Of a stretch of 64,000 bases of DNA, positions 1 to 12,263 are shown piece after piece; position 1 is the stretch's first letter; every line of letters starts with the position of its first letter. Source of the stretch: Phycomyces nitens. Its lineage: Eukaryota; Mucoromycota; Mucoromycetes; Mucorales; Phycomycetaceae. The translations under genes and the position numbers were made by a program. The stretch spans positions 930,001 through 994,000 of the forward strand of contig JAHRBC010000001.1 of assembly GCA_022702545.1 (NCBI GenBank). The letters run 5' to 3'. The notes below the pieces were generated by a model that saw only the letters and a list, made by a program, of their open reading frames with translations, was not told where the DNA came from and ran no database searches.

Positions 1-44
1 TTCTTCTTCTTCTTTGGAACTGGATATATTTTTATGTGGTGTTT

Positions 45-3000
45 TTATACGACACCTTCTTGATACCGTCTTGCACCATTATTATTGCTATTACTATTAC
101 TATTGAGTCCACTCTGGGTGTATGGATTGTTGGGATTAGGGCTGGATGGAGGTGGTGGTGAGCCTGGGTGTGGGCTTCCAGGTGTGGGGCTTCCTGCTGG
201 CTGGGTTGGAGGGGTCTGCCAGTTGGTAGGTGCGTTCATCTCATAAGTATCCCTTGGTGGCTGCCCTGGTACAGAATAGATTGGCGGTGGTGCATTTGGT
301 TGATAGCCATTGTACTGTGCAGGGTTGACCCATCCCTGCGGAGGAGGGGGTCCATACTGCATAGGAGGCGGAGGCGGTGGGTAATAGGCTCCAGTGTTAC
401 CAGGTACATACGGTGGGGGTCCGCCATTCACAACGTACACACCACCATTGGCATTATTAAGGGTGCGATAACGAGAACCGCCACAGCAACTGTAGTAAAT
501 ACATCTCAAGACACAGAAGATGATCAAGAGACCAAGCACGATTCCTACAGGAATAGCAATCGCCTTGTTTTTCTCCAGCCAGTTCTTGGCATTGTTACCT
601 ATAGAACAAATGCTCAGCTTCTTCTCTTCTTCTCTTTCCAAACGCTATTATTATGATTATTATGATTATCATTTTACTCACCAAAGTTGGAAAGGTCGCA
701 CTTTCCATTCTTACAGGCCCCACCAATACCACAGGGCGTACCATCGATAAACTTTCCGTTGAATTGAAGACAGCCAAAACCACCCGGATTGTCACAGACG
801 AGATCACAGCTACTGCTGGCACTCGAACACGCCCTGTTGATGCCCATTGTTGATCCTCTTGCTTTGCATTGGGCGTCGCGTGAGGTGCACTGTCCAGATG
901 CGCATGCCAGTCCAGTGCTATTTCCTCCACAAGAGTCTCCATCAGTGACAAACTTGTCTTCTGGACAGTTTGCGGATGTTCCTGTACAACTCTCTTCCAC
1001 ATCACAGCTTGTGGACGCAGGTCTACAGACAAACGACGCAGGTCTCAACTGGCACTTGTCACAGCAATTGTCATTGAAATCCCTAGAGTGAAAAATCGGT
1101 TATTTACCACTAGTATTTAAGCTTTCTAGACTTACTCGCACACAGCGGTGCCTTTGAATTTGCAGGTTGCTGGGTCACAACACGTACTATTGGCACCTCC
1201 GGTATCGCAATCTTCGCCAGTTTCCTTGATGCCATTTCCGCACATCTGAAGTGTCTTTACAGACCGAGATCCAGGATCTAAAATTGCCCAAACTTGTTTA
1301 GCCAGCCAAGGTTATCAAATCTACTCACCCTCTAGACATGTTCCTGAAGCAGGGAATGCCTCACAAATGGTGGTGATGGAGCAAGGACTGAAATCATTGG
1401 ATGATGTGTTGCTTGTAGGGTTCATGATATAAGTTCCACCGGCATCACATTGTGTCGCACTCAGTGGACAGCACTGGCAGCTGCTTCCACTGCACGGACA
1501 AGAAGAAGTCGTGCAGTCATGAATGGCACCTAGAAACAAGTTCATCGTTTGGTATTCTTGTCCATAGCCAATTTCTTCTTACCAAATCCATGGCCAATCT
1601 CATGAGCAACAACCTTCCATTCATCGCGGACTAGAAGACAAGAATATGAGTGTCGACCGATAATATTTGAGGGTTTTTTCTTTTCTTTTTTTTTCTGCTT
1701 ACTGATAGAAGATACGCCAGTACCAGATACGTGCTGGGTGACACCTCCCTTGGTCTGAGTAACGACATTTGTGGCACACAGTCTACCAAGCCATGCAACA
1801 CCAACTTCGACACCAGTACTATAATCACAACACCTTTCGTTTAACCCCAGAACAAGAATCCAAGGAAGGCCAAATTGGTCACTTACGCGCAATTTGTCAT
1901 CAGGTGCCAGAGACCAGCACCATCGTTACCGATCTTTGATCTCCAGAGACTAAAATCACTCAGTCGGTCGCTGATTGTGTAGCTGTCCGAACAGGGCCTA
2001 TTCCAGGTCGCATTGCTAGAAACTGTCGTAGGACATGTCTCGGGCATAATTGTGATGGTAATGAGGCCAAGAGAGATATTGAAGCTGCGTTCATAGGCAG
2101 CAGAAGCAGTATTCCAGTCATTGATGATCTGCATACGTGCATTTGTCATTGATTGGTAGTTCTTTACATAGGTACAATCGGCAGCTATTTTTGAATACAA
2201 AGATGTTAATCATGAAGCATGGCATGGCATGCCATGTCATCAAATATCTTACCTGCTCCCATGTAGTTGACTAGAATTAATGGTTAGAATCGATTTATTT
2301 TTAAAATAAGAAAAACTTACTCTTCTTGGTTGTTGGGCATCCAGTGGCACGTTTGGCAAACCGGTGCGACGACACAAAAGGGTCAATGACATTTAGAGGG
2401 TTATAGCCTTCCAGTGAGCCCCAGGAACTGCTTCTGGGAGCAATGGCGGGAGGATGGTAAAGATTGTCGAACCCACAGCCTGGTTCTGCAGATTCAGAAC
2501 GACGATCCAGCCCAACCTTGACAGTATCAGAATCTCGATAGATAACCATGACAGCATCTGAAGTCTCGTCGGCATCGTCGGATCGTTTGGCGAGATTATA
2601 GTTCTGTTTGACCTTTACATGGTACATGTCTTGATGAACTTTAAAGGTGCCTTCGAATACAGGGTGGTCTAATTGGTGCCTTGAAGATATTGTCAATCGT
2701 GTCCTTCTTGGTTGTTTGCTTACTTTATATCATGCCGAACAATTATCCGTGCCCAGCCGAGAATCCCTTGTCCAGAGTCAAACTCATCCTGAAGGAGACC
2801 TGCTTGATCCGCAACCCATCTTTGATCGGAAAAGGCGGAATCTACGGTGTAGCCACGATAGATTCTGAATTCCTTGTGCTGGAGTGGCTCCTCTTTGCCC
2901 ACTCCATCGTTAAGCACGGCATCAGGGTGGAATAGCTCAAGATTTGGTATGAGGTGAAGACAAAAGGTGCGATTATGGGTAGTGACGGCCAAGCGGAGAA

Positions 3001-3275
3001 TGTCGTCGTACTCGATACCGCTGGCCCGAGGTATGTGATTCGGGTTTGGTGTCAGGCTACGCTTCTGAAAGAATGTTTCCGGACGAGGTGCAATGTCCAT
3101 TCGAACTGTGTGAAGAGGTTCGATACGGAGCAACTTGCGGTCATTTACACTGTGGGCTATGTGGAAGGGGGATGTACAGATTAGCTGGATTCCTGGCCGA
3201 TTGCAAAGTACCTAATGTCCATGGCAATTGAGTTGCAATGCATAGCAAGGCAATCCACAACGGTTTCAGGACCAT
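45..3275 (-). CDS. ADAM-family zinc metalloprotease (type I membrane protein)
   Basis: A membrane-anchored M12B (adamalysin) protease that should cleave proteins at the cell surface or in the secretory pathway. I model 11 exons on the minus strand: 3275-3212, 3156-2724, 2679-2321, 2270-2253, 2184-1887, 1818-1703, 1630-1583, 1529-1329, 1277-1136, 1082-682 and 598-45. They sum to 2634 nt, or 877 aa. In order they encode a signal peptide, a prodomain with a Cys at about 234 that may be the cysteine switch, a furin-like FAKR site (273-276), and a catalytic domain. The zinc motif HEIGHGFGAIHD (His439, Glu440, His443, His449) is split by an intron and followed by an IMNP Met-turn. Cys-rich disintegrin-like repeats, a membrane helix (about 706-724) and a Pro-rich tail with possible SH3 ligands follow. 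All catalytic residues are present, so it is probably active. The substrate is unknown. Confidence 0.93.
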
Positions 3276-3490
3276 AAGAAGAAAGTAAAGAAACAGAGGA
3301 AGAGCAAAAGAGAGAAATTAAAGGGGACGGGGTGCCTTTTTATTTATTTTAAATGGGCGTAGAATAAAGCCCATTATTCTTCAACAATATTATTGGTATT
3401 GTCAATGTTTTACTCCGCAGACCATTTGTAAGATGGCAAATCAAAAAGACGTTTTGGAATAGCTATTTGTTATTATTTTATTTTTATTTT

Positions 3491-3514
3491 TGGCTGGCTG
3501 GCTGGCTGGCTGGC
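3491..3514. repeat. TGGC microsatellite, six units
   Basis: Six perfect tandem TGGC units, directly followed by GAGGG. A simple repeat in intergenic DNA. Confidence 0.95.
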
Positions 3515-3616
3515 GAGGGTTCTTGTGGCGCAATAGATTTGATAGAAGAAACGGCTCCGATGTGTACTACCAAGGTATCTCTTGAACCAGGCCTTGGTAA
3601 TTGAAATTCTGCCATT

Positions 3617-3664
3617 AAAAAGGAGGGGGAGAAAGACAGAGAGGGGAGAGAGGGGGGGGGGAAG
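3617..3664 (+). repeat. Purine-only G-rich tract
   Basis: About 48 bp almost entirely of A and G, ending in a run of ten G. It has potential for triplex or G-quadruplex formation. It sits about 350 bp upstream of the ADAM start, but I see no direct sign of function. Confidence 0.6.
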
Positions 3665-5102
3665 CAATTATTGATTGTAAGAGATCAATTATACACTAAC
3701 TATGGCTAATTCAAACAGGCGTTTATTTTGGTATACTAAATATTGAATCTGGGCAATTGCAGCTACCCAACAAAAATCTGTACATTGACCAATAGCCATT
3801 GTACCAAATTATCCTTGATCTCTTATGGCTTTTTCTCCAAAAAGAGGAGAATAAGAGTGCAGTTTTATTAAACGTCCGACAATCTTTATTTTCTTGATTA
3901 AACGGCCAATTTGAGCTGTCAAACCAAAATGGCACCTGAAAACCCACTCTCATCTACACTCTTATCCAACCTCTTTATCCTTATTCTTTTTTATTTATTC
4001 TCGAGATCCAAAGACACTAGAGCCAGGCTTAAAACTGTATAGAATTAAAGGGATGATATTAGCCAAACCACTACCCCTTGTTTCAAGTACAGAACTTGAC
4101 TACAAGGTATTCTCAACTGTCCATTCAAAATCAAAGAATATAAGTGTAGACAAGAATATCATACACTGTTAGAAACGAATGCATTTTCAGCAAAACTTGA
4201 TCTGATTTATAACCCCAATATATATATATTTAAAAATTATATCATTCAGCAGCCACTATTAAACTTTGAAAGTAAAAGCTGAATGTTTTAAGATGTGAAG
4301 AATGTGTATTTCATTAAAATATGCTCCTTGGTCTACAGGAATAAATAGATTTAGAGTTCATAACAATTAAAAAAAAAGGCTTGTTGTATTTCATAAACGC
4401 CTCTAGAATTCAATTAAATATATACATCCTTAACCATGACCTAGCCATTGAAAACTATTATTTCCATGCACCAATTTATCATGCCTCATCCAGTACTGCC
4501 AAAGGTACAAAACGTTACTGCGGCAAAGGGTGTGAGCTTAAATCAAGTAAAGTTTATGATTTCTTTAAACACCCAGACTTTTTGGTCTTTAGGAGGCAAA
4601 AAAAGAATTTTGCTTATGTAGTAGAGGGCTTTTGTCAAGGGATATCTCAAACTAGAAACATATTAAGTTTATCTCCACAAATATTAAGCCTGGCTTTAAT
4701 TATTTTATACAAGAATAAGATCATTGTATCCAGTACATTAGTTTTAATACATGCTTACTGGTCCACTGTAAAATATGTATTAATCCAACTACTAGGCAAC
4801 ATCATTGGCAATAGACTATTCAATAATTGGTTTATTTGCACTGTAGCCAAGAATATATGTACGTGTATTTGACAATATTAACCATGCCATATAATATATA
4901 TATTATTTAAAAGCTCATTATTATTAAAATACATTTTTTTCTTAAATACATTTATATTTATAAGCTTGTACACTTTTTACAACCATACACTTGAATTTAG
5001 CCTTTAGGTCCACGTTTATCATAATATTCAGTCTCGTTGTTTGATCAATGAAAATTTTGATTTTCTATGAATATTGCCGGATACATTATGTGATTAGAAA
5101 CA

Positions 5103-8100
5103 CTTGACGTTTAAGAGCAGGCCATCGGAATATGTTCACCTCGATCGAGTAGCCCAGCAGACCATGGAGTGATTCACCGGCCAAAAAACTGACCGGTCGC
5201 CCACCCTATCCCACTGGCAACGGAAACCAGCACAACCGAATCACATCCATGTTCTTGAGTCCACCGGAATTCCATACAGTTGGTTTGATAAAGAGAGGCG
5301 ACCAGCGGAACCAACAGAGCGCATCATGACCAGCCTTGACCGCCGCAAATGGGAGCTCAGAAACTCTTGACGTCTAAGAGCAGGCCATCGGAATATGTTC
5401 ACCTCGATCGAGTAGCCCAGCAGACCATGGAGTGATTCACCGGCCATAAAACTGACCGGTCGCCCACCCTATCCCACTGGCAACGGAAACCAGCACAACC
5501 GAATCACATCCATGTTCTTGAGTCCACCGGAATTCCAGACAGTTGGTTTGATAAAGAGAGGCGACCAGCGGAACCAACAGAGCGCATCATGACCAGCCTT
5601 GACCGCCGTGAATGGGAGCGCAGAAACTCTTGACGTCTAAGAGCAGGCCATCGGAATATGTTCACCTCGATCGAGTAGCCCAGCAGACCATGGAGTGATT
5701 CACCGGCCAAAAAACTGACCGGTCGCCCACCCTATCCCACTGGCAACGGAAACCAGCACAACCGAATCACATCCATGTTCTTGAGTCCACCGGAATTCCA
5801 GACAGTTGGTGTGATAAAGAGAGGCGACCAGCGGAACCAGCAGAGCGCATCATGACCAGCCTTGACCGCCGCAAATGGGAGCGCAGAAACTCTTGACGTT
5901 TTAGAGCAGGCCATCGGAATATGTTCACCTCGATCGAGTAGCCCAGCAGACCATGGAGTGATTCACCGGCCAAAAAACTGACCGGTCGCCCACCCTATCC
6001 CACTGGCAACGGAAACCAGTACAACCGAATCACATCCATGCTCTTGAGTCCACCGGAATTCCAGACAGTTGGTATGATAAAGAGAGGCGACCAGCGGAAC
6101 CAACAGAGCGCATCATGACCAGCCTTGACCACCGTGAATGGGAGCTCAGAAACTCTTGACGTCTAAGAGCAGGCCATCGGAATATGTTCACCTCGATCGA
6201 GTAGCCCAGCAGACCATGGAGTGATTCACCGGCCAAAAAACTGACCGGTCGCCCACCCTATCCCACTGGCAACGGAAACCAGTACAACCGAATCACATCC
6301 ATGCTCTTGAGTCCACCGGAATTCCAGACAGTTGGTATGATAAAGAGAGGCGACCAGCGGAACCAACAGAGCGCATCTTGACCAGCCTTGACCGCCGCAA
6401 ATGGGAGCTCAGAAACTCTTGACGTCTAAGAGCAGGCCATCGGAATATGTTCACCTCGATCGAGTAGCCCAGCAGACCATGGAGTGATTCACCGGCCGAA
6501 AAACGACCGGTCGCCCACCCTATCCCACTGGCAACGGAAACCAGCACAACCGAATCACATCCATGTTCTTGAGTCCACCGGAATTCCAGACAGTTGGTGT
6601 GATAAAGAGAGGCGACCAGCGGAACCAACAGAACGCATCATGACCAGCCTTGACCGCCGTGAATGGGAGCGCAGAAACTCTTGACGTTTAAGAGCAGGCC
6701 ATCGGAATATGTTCACCTCGATCGAGTAGCCCAGCAGACCATGGAGTGATTCACCGGCCGAAAAACGACCGATCGCCCACCCTATCCCACTGGCAACGGA
6801 AACCAGTACAACCGAATCACATCCATGTTCTTGAGTCCACCAGGATTCCAGACAGTTGGTTTGATAAAGAGAGGCGACCAGCGGAACCAACAGAGCGCAT
6901 CATGACCAGCCTTGACCGCCGCAAATGGGAGCTCAGAAACTCTTGACGTCTAAGAGCAGGCCATCGGAATATGTTCACCTCGACCGAGTAGCCCAGCAGA
7001 CCATGGAGTGTGATTCACCGGCCAAAAACTGACCGGTCGCCCACCCTATCCCACTGGCAACGGAAACCAGTACAACCGAATCACATCCATGTTCTTGAGT
7101 CCACCAGGATTCCAGACAGTTGGTGTGATAAAGAGAGGCGACCAGCGGAACCAACAGAACGCATCATGACCAGCCTTGACCGCCGTGAATGGGAGCGCAG
7201 AAACTCTTGACGTTTAAGAGCAGGCCATCGGAATATGTTCACCTCGATCGAGTAGCCCAGCAGACCATGGAGTGATTCACCGGCCGAAAAACGACCGATC
7301 GCCCACCCTATCCCACTGGCAACGGAAACCAGTACAACCGAATCACATCCATGTTCTTGAGTCCACCAGGATTCCAGACAGTTGGTTTGATAAAGAGAGG
7401 CGACCAGCGGAACCAACAGAGCGCATCATGACCAGCCTTGACCGCCGCAAATGGGAGCTCAGAAACTCTTGACGTCTAAGAGCAGGCCATCGGAATATGT
7501 TCACCTCGATCGAGTAGCCCAGCAGACCATGGAGTGATTCACCGGCCATAAAACTGACCGGTCGCCCACCCTATCCCACTGGCAACGGAAACCAGTACAA
7601 CCGAATCACATCCATGCTCTTGAGTCCACCGGAATTCCAGACAGTTGGTATGATAAAGAGAGGCGACCAGCGGAACCAACAGAGCGCATCTTGACCAGCC
7701 TTGACCGCCGCAAATGGGAGCTCAGAAACTCTTGACGTCTAAGAGCAGGCCATCGGAATATGTTCACCTCGATCGAGTAGCCCAGCAGACCATGGAGTGA
7801 TTCACCGGCCGAAAAACGACCGGTCGCCCACCCTATCCCACTGGCAACGGAAACCAGCACAACCGAATCACATCCATGTTCTTGAGTCCACCGGAAATCC
7901 AGACAGTTGGTGTGATAAAGAGAGGCGACCAGCGAAACCAACAGAGCGCATCATGACCAGCCTTGACCGCCGTGAATGGGAGCGCAGAAACTCTTGACGT
8001 TTAAGAGCAGGCCATCGGAATATGTTCACCTCGATCGAGTAGCCCAGCAGACCATGGAGTGATTCACCGGCCAAAAAACTGACCGGTCGCCCACCCTATC

Positions 8101-10168
8101 CCACTGGCAACGGAAACCAGTACAACCGAATCACATCCATGTTCTTGAGTCCACCGGAATTCCAGACAGTTGGTATGATAAAGAGAGGCGACCAGCGGAA
8201 CCAACAGAGCGCATCTTGACCAGCCTTGACCGCCGCAAATGGGAGCTCAGAAACTCTTGACGTCTAAGAGCAGGCCATCGGAATATGTTCACCTCGATCG
8301 AGTAGCCCAGCAGACCATGGAGTGATTCACCGGCCAAAAAACTGACCGGTCGCCCACCCTATCCCACTGGCAACGGAAACCAGCACAACCGAATCACATC
8401 CATGTTCTTGAGTCCACCGGAATTCCAGACAGTTGGTGTGATAAAGAGAGGCGACCAGCGGAACCAGCAGAGCGCATCATGACCAGCCTTGACCGCCGCA
8501 AATGGGAGCGCAGAAACTCTTGACGTTTTAGAGCAGGCCATCGGAATATGTTCACCTCGATCGAGTAGCCCAGCAGACCATGGAGTGATTCACCGGCCGA
8601 AAAACGACCGATCGCCCACCCTATCCCACTGGCAACGGAAACCAGTACAACCGAATCACATCCATGTTCTTGAGTCCACCAGGATTCCAGACAGTTGGTT
8701 TGATAAAGAGAGGCGACCAGCGGAACCAACAGAGCGCATCATGACCAGCCTTGACCGCCGTGAATGGGAGCTCAGAAACTCTTGACGTCTAAGAGCAGGC
8801 CATCGGAATAAGGTCACCTCGATCGAGTAGCCCAGCAGACCATGGAGTGATTCACCGGCCAAAAAACTGACCGGTCGCCCACCCTATCCCACTGGCAACG
8901 GAAACCAGCACAACCGAATCACATCCATGTTCTTGAGTCCACCGGAATTCCATACAGTTGGTTTGATAAAGAGAGGCGACCAGCGGAACCAACAGAGCGC
9001 ATCATGACCAGCCTTGACCGCCGTGAATGGGAGCGCAGAAACTCTTGACGTTTAAGAGCAGGCCATCGGAATATGTTCACCTCGATCGAGTAGCCCAGCA
9101 GACCATGGAGTGTGATTCACCGGCCAAAAAACTGACCGGTCGCCCACCCTATCCCACTGGCAACGGAAACCAGCACAACCGAATCACATCCATGTTCTTG
9201 AGTCCACCGGAATTCCAGACAGTTGGTTTGATAAAGAGAGGCGACCATCGAACCAACAGAGCGCATCATGACCAGCCTTGACCGCCGTGAATGGGAGCGC
9301 AGAAACTCTTGACGTCTAAGAGCAGGCCATCGGAATATGTTCACCTCGATCGAGTAGCCCAGCAGACCATGGAGTGATTCACCGGCCATAAAACTGACCG
9401 GTCGCCCACCCTATCCCACTGGCAACGGAAACCAGCACAACCGAATCACATCCATGTTCTTGAGTCCACCGGAATTCCAGACAGTTGGTTTGATAAAGAG
9501 AGGCGACCATCGAACCAACAGAGCGCATCATGACCAGCCTTGACCGCCGTGAATGGGAGCGCAGAAACTCTTGACGTTTAAGAGCAGGCCATCGGAATAT
9601 GTTCACCTCGATCGAGTAGCCCAGCAGACCATGGAGTGTGATTCACCGGCCAAAAAACTGACCGATCGCCCACCCTATCCCACTGGCAACGGAAACCAGT
9701 ACAACCGAATCACATCCATGCTCTTGAGTCCACCGGAATTCCAGACAGTTGGTATGATAAAGAGAGGCGACCAGCGGAACCAACAGAGCGCATCTTGACC
9801 AGCCTTGACCGCCGCAAATGGGAGCTCAGAAACTCTTGACGTCTAAGAGCAGGCCATCGGAATATGTTCACCTCGATCGAGTAGCCCAGCAGACCATGGA
9901 GTGATTCACCGGCCGAAAAACGACCGGTCGCCCACCCTATCCCACTGGCAACGGAAACCAGCACAACCGAATCACATCCATGTTCTTGAGTCCACCGGAA
10001 ATCCAGACAGTTGGTGTGATAAAGAGAGGCGACCAGCGAAACCAACAGAGCGCATCTTGACCAGCCTTGACCGCCGTGAATGGGAGCTCAGAAACTCTTG
10101 ACGTTTAAGAGCAGTCCATCGGAATATGTTCACCTCGACTGACCAGCCCAACAGACCATGGAGTGATT
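5103..10168. repeat. 263-bp satellite array, 19 full units plus one partial
   Basis: Units begin at the motif CTTGACGT at 5103, 5366, 5629, 5892, 6155, 6418, 6680, 6942, 7206, 7468, 7731, 7993, 8256, 8519, 8781, 9044, 9308, 9570 and 9835. A degenerate 72-bp piece starting at 10097 ends the array. Unit length is 262-265 bp, and the differences come from a few indels (CCAAAAAACTG versus CCGAAAAACG, and GTGATT versus GTGTGATT). Units carry linked variants, and some are near copies of distant units, such as 7731 and 9835, 6680 and 7206, 5629 and 8256. Each unit contains several short palindromes (CTCGATCGAG, GGAATTCC, ACCGGT, CCATGG). A unit length not divisible by three shifts the frame in every unit, so the short open frames inside are not a gene. 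The array is visibly more GC-rich than its flanks. Confidence 0.97.
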
Positions 10169-11499
10169 TATTGTCAGGAATGAAAGGTGCCCCTCGGTTT
10201 TCTATTGGCCATTTGGTGAGCGGCATATTGCAATCAATAACCATATAGCAGTTGTAATTGACCGCCGATAATATGAACTGTTTTCAACGGAGACTTACGG
10301 TTGTAACCAAAGATTATTTCACCAGAAAGAATACACTCTTGGTTGGCTTACATCAAGAGATCATGAAAGCTAGTAGGCATGGATATAATAGCATCCTGAC
10401 AATAACCAACAATATGCCAGTGTTGATGAGGAGTGGATCAATTGAAAGACTATGGAAGCTATCTTCTTGACTACTGTTGACACTTGGTACGTGGGGATAT
10501 CTTGCTTATCCTTAATATGAAATCCTTTGATTCAGATATATTCTGGAATGGAAGATGCTTGACTATCAATTTGGACTTTTGGACTAAAGGTAATCTCTGC
10601 TTGTAGAGTATGCTTGATTTATTTTATTATTGGAGCTTGTTCATTTGTACTATTGGCTTCTGGACTTCTGATTTCCTTGGTCTATAAGGAATAAGTCTTG
10701 CGACTGCCTTGTATAATTGTTACTCAATATGTGAATTGCTGAAGACAATATCACAAAGAGTAGCGGTCTTGTTTTTAGCCTCATGTGAACAGCTGCCAGG
10801 GATTGAGACCACCGTGTCAGGCTTGGGAATGAGCTAAGAGGGTGAAATGAGGGTCATTTCCATGTTTGACTGAGATAGTCATTAGACATCACGAATTTGC
10901 TAGCGCTTTTTGACAGGTCATTTGAATAGTTACCAGTAGCATGTAGAGTAGACGGTTTTTGGTTTGAAATTTTTTTTGACACCATCATGTGTTCACTACA
11001 TCTGAATGACACGTTAGTTTGATGGTTCAAAAACATCATAAAACACATCCATCCATCATTAAAAGTCCGTCCATCGTAAAGGCGGTGCCATAGTTGACTA
11101 AACTAGGAGTAGATGAAGTGAAAATTTGCTTACCTTGACATGGCCTTGAGAAAGTGAAATGGTAACGGAAAGAAAAGTAAGGAAACAGAAACAACAATAC
11201 GCGCCCAAAGCCCCTGTCTTTATAGACAAATATTTTGCAGGTGTGAGGTCACCACGAATTTTGGTGATGACGTGATCCAGTGTGGGAGTATATTTGGGCA
11301 TGGCATAAATAAGTATATTACTCTAAAAATCAAAGCTTTTAAATAATGGAAGTAAAGAAGTAGAGCATTAGACATCATGTCAAAGGTTGGTTTTTATCGG
11401 TTTAGTGATAACTTTAAAGACAGAGTACATCTTTGAACGGCGATTAGTTTATGTTTATGTTTTAGGTAATATAGGCTGGCCCGTGCATCTGTTCAAGAG
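10169..11499. other. Intergenic region between satellite and LINE
   Basis: It holds only short open frames (for example 10258-10470 and 11098-11301 on the minus strand) with no recognisable domain. I see no RNA gene. It may contain worn repeat DNA, but nothing I can name. Confidence 0.5.
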
Positions 11500-11526
11500 G
11501 GATTATTTTTTGTACAAGTAGGTACA

Positions 11527-12261
11527 ATTAACCATTTTCGGGGTGAAGCTGCTGTCTTTCTTAACATCTCCGCCGTCCCTAATCCCCGTCCTCTTCAACC
11601 CCGTATCCACCTTGGTGGTGACTTTAACGTGCTCATCCTAGCTCGCTCCAAAGCTATGCTACCTCACTGTCGGTACTGCTGTCAGGAAGGCCGTTTCATC
11701 TCGGTCTGTCCAGTGCAACCACCTCTGACACCTCACTGTCATCGATGCGGAGACTCCGGTCATCTCATTGAAGAGTTGGTTTGTCCCACACACCCTACCA
11801 CTGCTACCCGAAAGGAAGCTTCCACCACCAAACGTACTGCGGACATTGGCGCTGCAGAACTTGCACGTTGTGCATCATCCATCAATGCCATCATCTCTCT
11901 CACCCGAGATGTACCAGTTGACTCCACAGCAACAAACTCCACACTGGATAACGAAGATGTGGAGATCCTAGATGATCCCTTCCCCACTGAGACTTCCCCC
12001 ACTTCACCCACCACCAAAATTGTCCAGGTTGGCGAGGCCACCAAGGGCATGACAGAGGAACTGAAGAAAGCTTGGATACGACAGCTCCCAGCTGGTGATA
12101 TCGATACCGAGATGGCAGATCCTACTGGCACATCTTCCAAGTCCAGTAAGTACTCTTATACTAGCTGGGGCATAAATGTCCCAGGCAGCGCTTTTGTAGC
12201 CATTGCCATACCAGCACCTCCCCCACCTTCTGTTCCTACTAATAGAGATTCTATTATGTAG
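11527..12261 (+). pseudogene. LINE ORF1 (gag-like, CCHC zinc knuckles), fragment
   Basis: The readable part has two CCHC-type knuckles, one starting CRYCCQEGRF and the next CHRCGDSGHL, as in LINE ORF1 nucleic-acid chaperone proteins. A long Ser/Thr/Pro-rich region follows, ending with the stop at about 12259-12261. The N-terminal RNA-binding part is absent or unreadable. The second knuckle is imperfect. The frame differs from ORF2, which begins three bases after the stop. Confidence 0.7.
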
Positions 12262-12263
12262 CA

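Larger units (their letters stand above)
3276..5102. other. AT-rich intergenic region without a supported gene
   Basis: It lies upstream of the ADAM gene and contains a TGGC microsatellite and a purine-rich tract. A 163-codon open frame at 4381-4872 has no recognisable domain, AT-rich composition and no visible promoter context, so I do not call it a gene. Confidence 0.6.

Noticed and set aside
4381..4872. 163-codon open frame
   Set aside because: No recognisable domain, AT-biased composition, no neighbouring exons in frame, and no support beyond its length.
5103..10168. Many 60-111-codon open frames on both strands within the satellite
   Set aside because: They recur once per 263-bp unit and shift frame from unit to unit, with no shared start context. 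They are a by-product of the repeat.
5103..10168. CRISPR-like array
   Set aside because: The 263-bp units are contiguous and similar throughout, with no short repeats separated by unique spacers; the organism is also a fungus.
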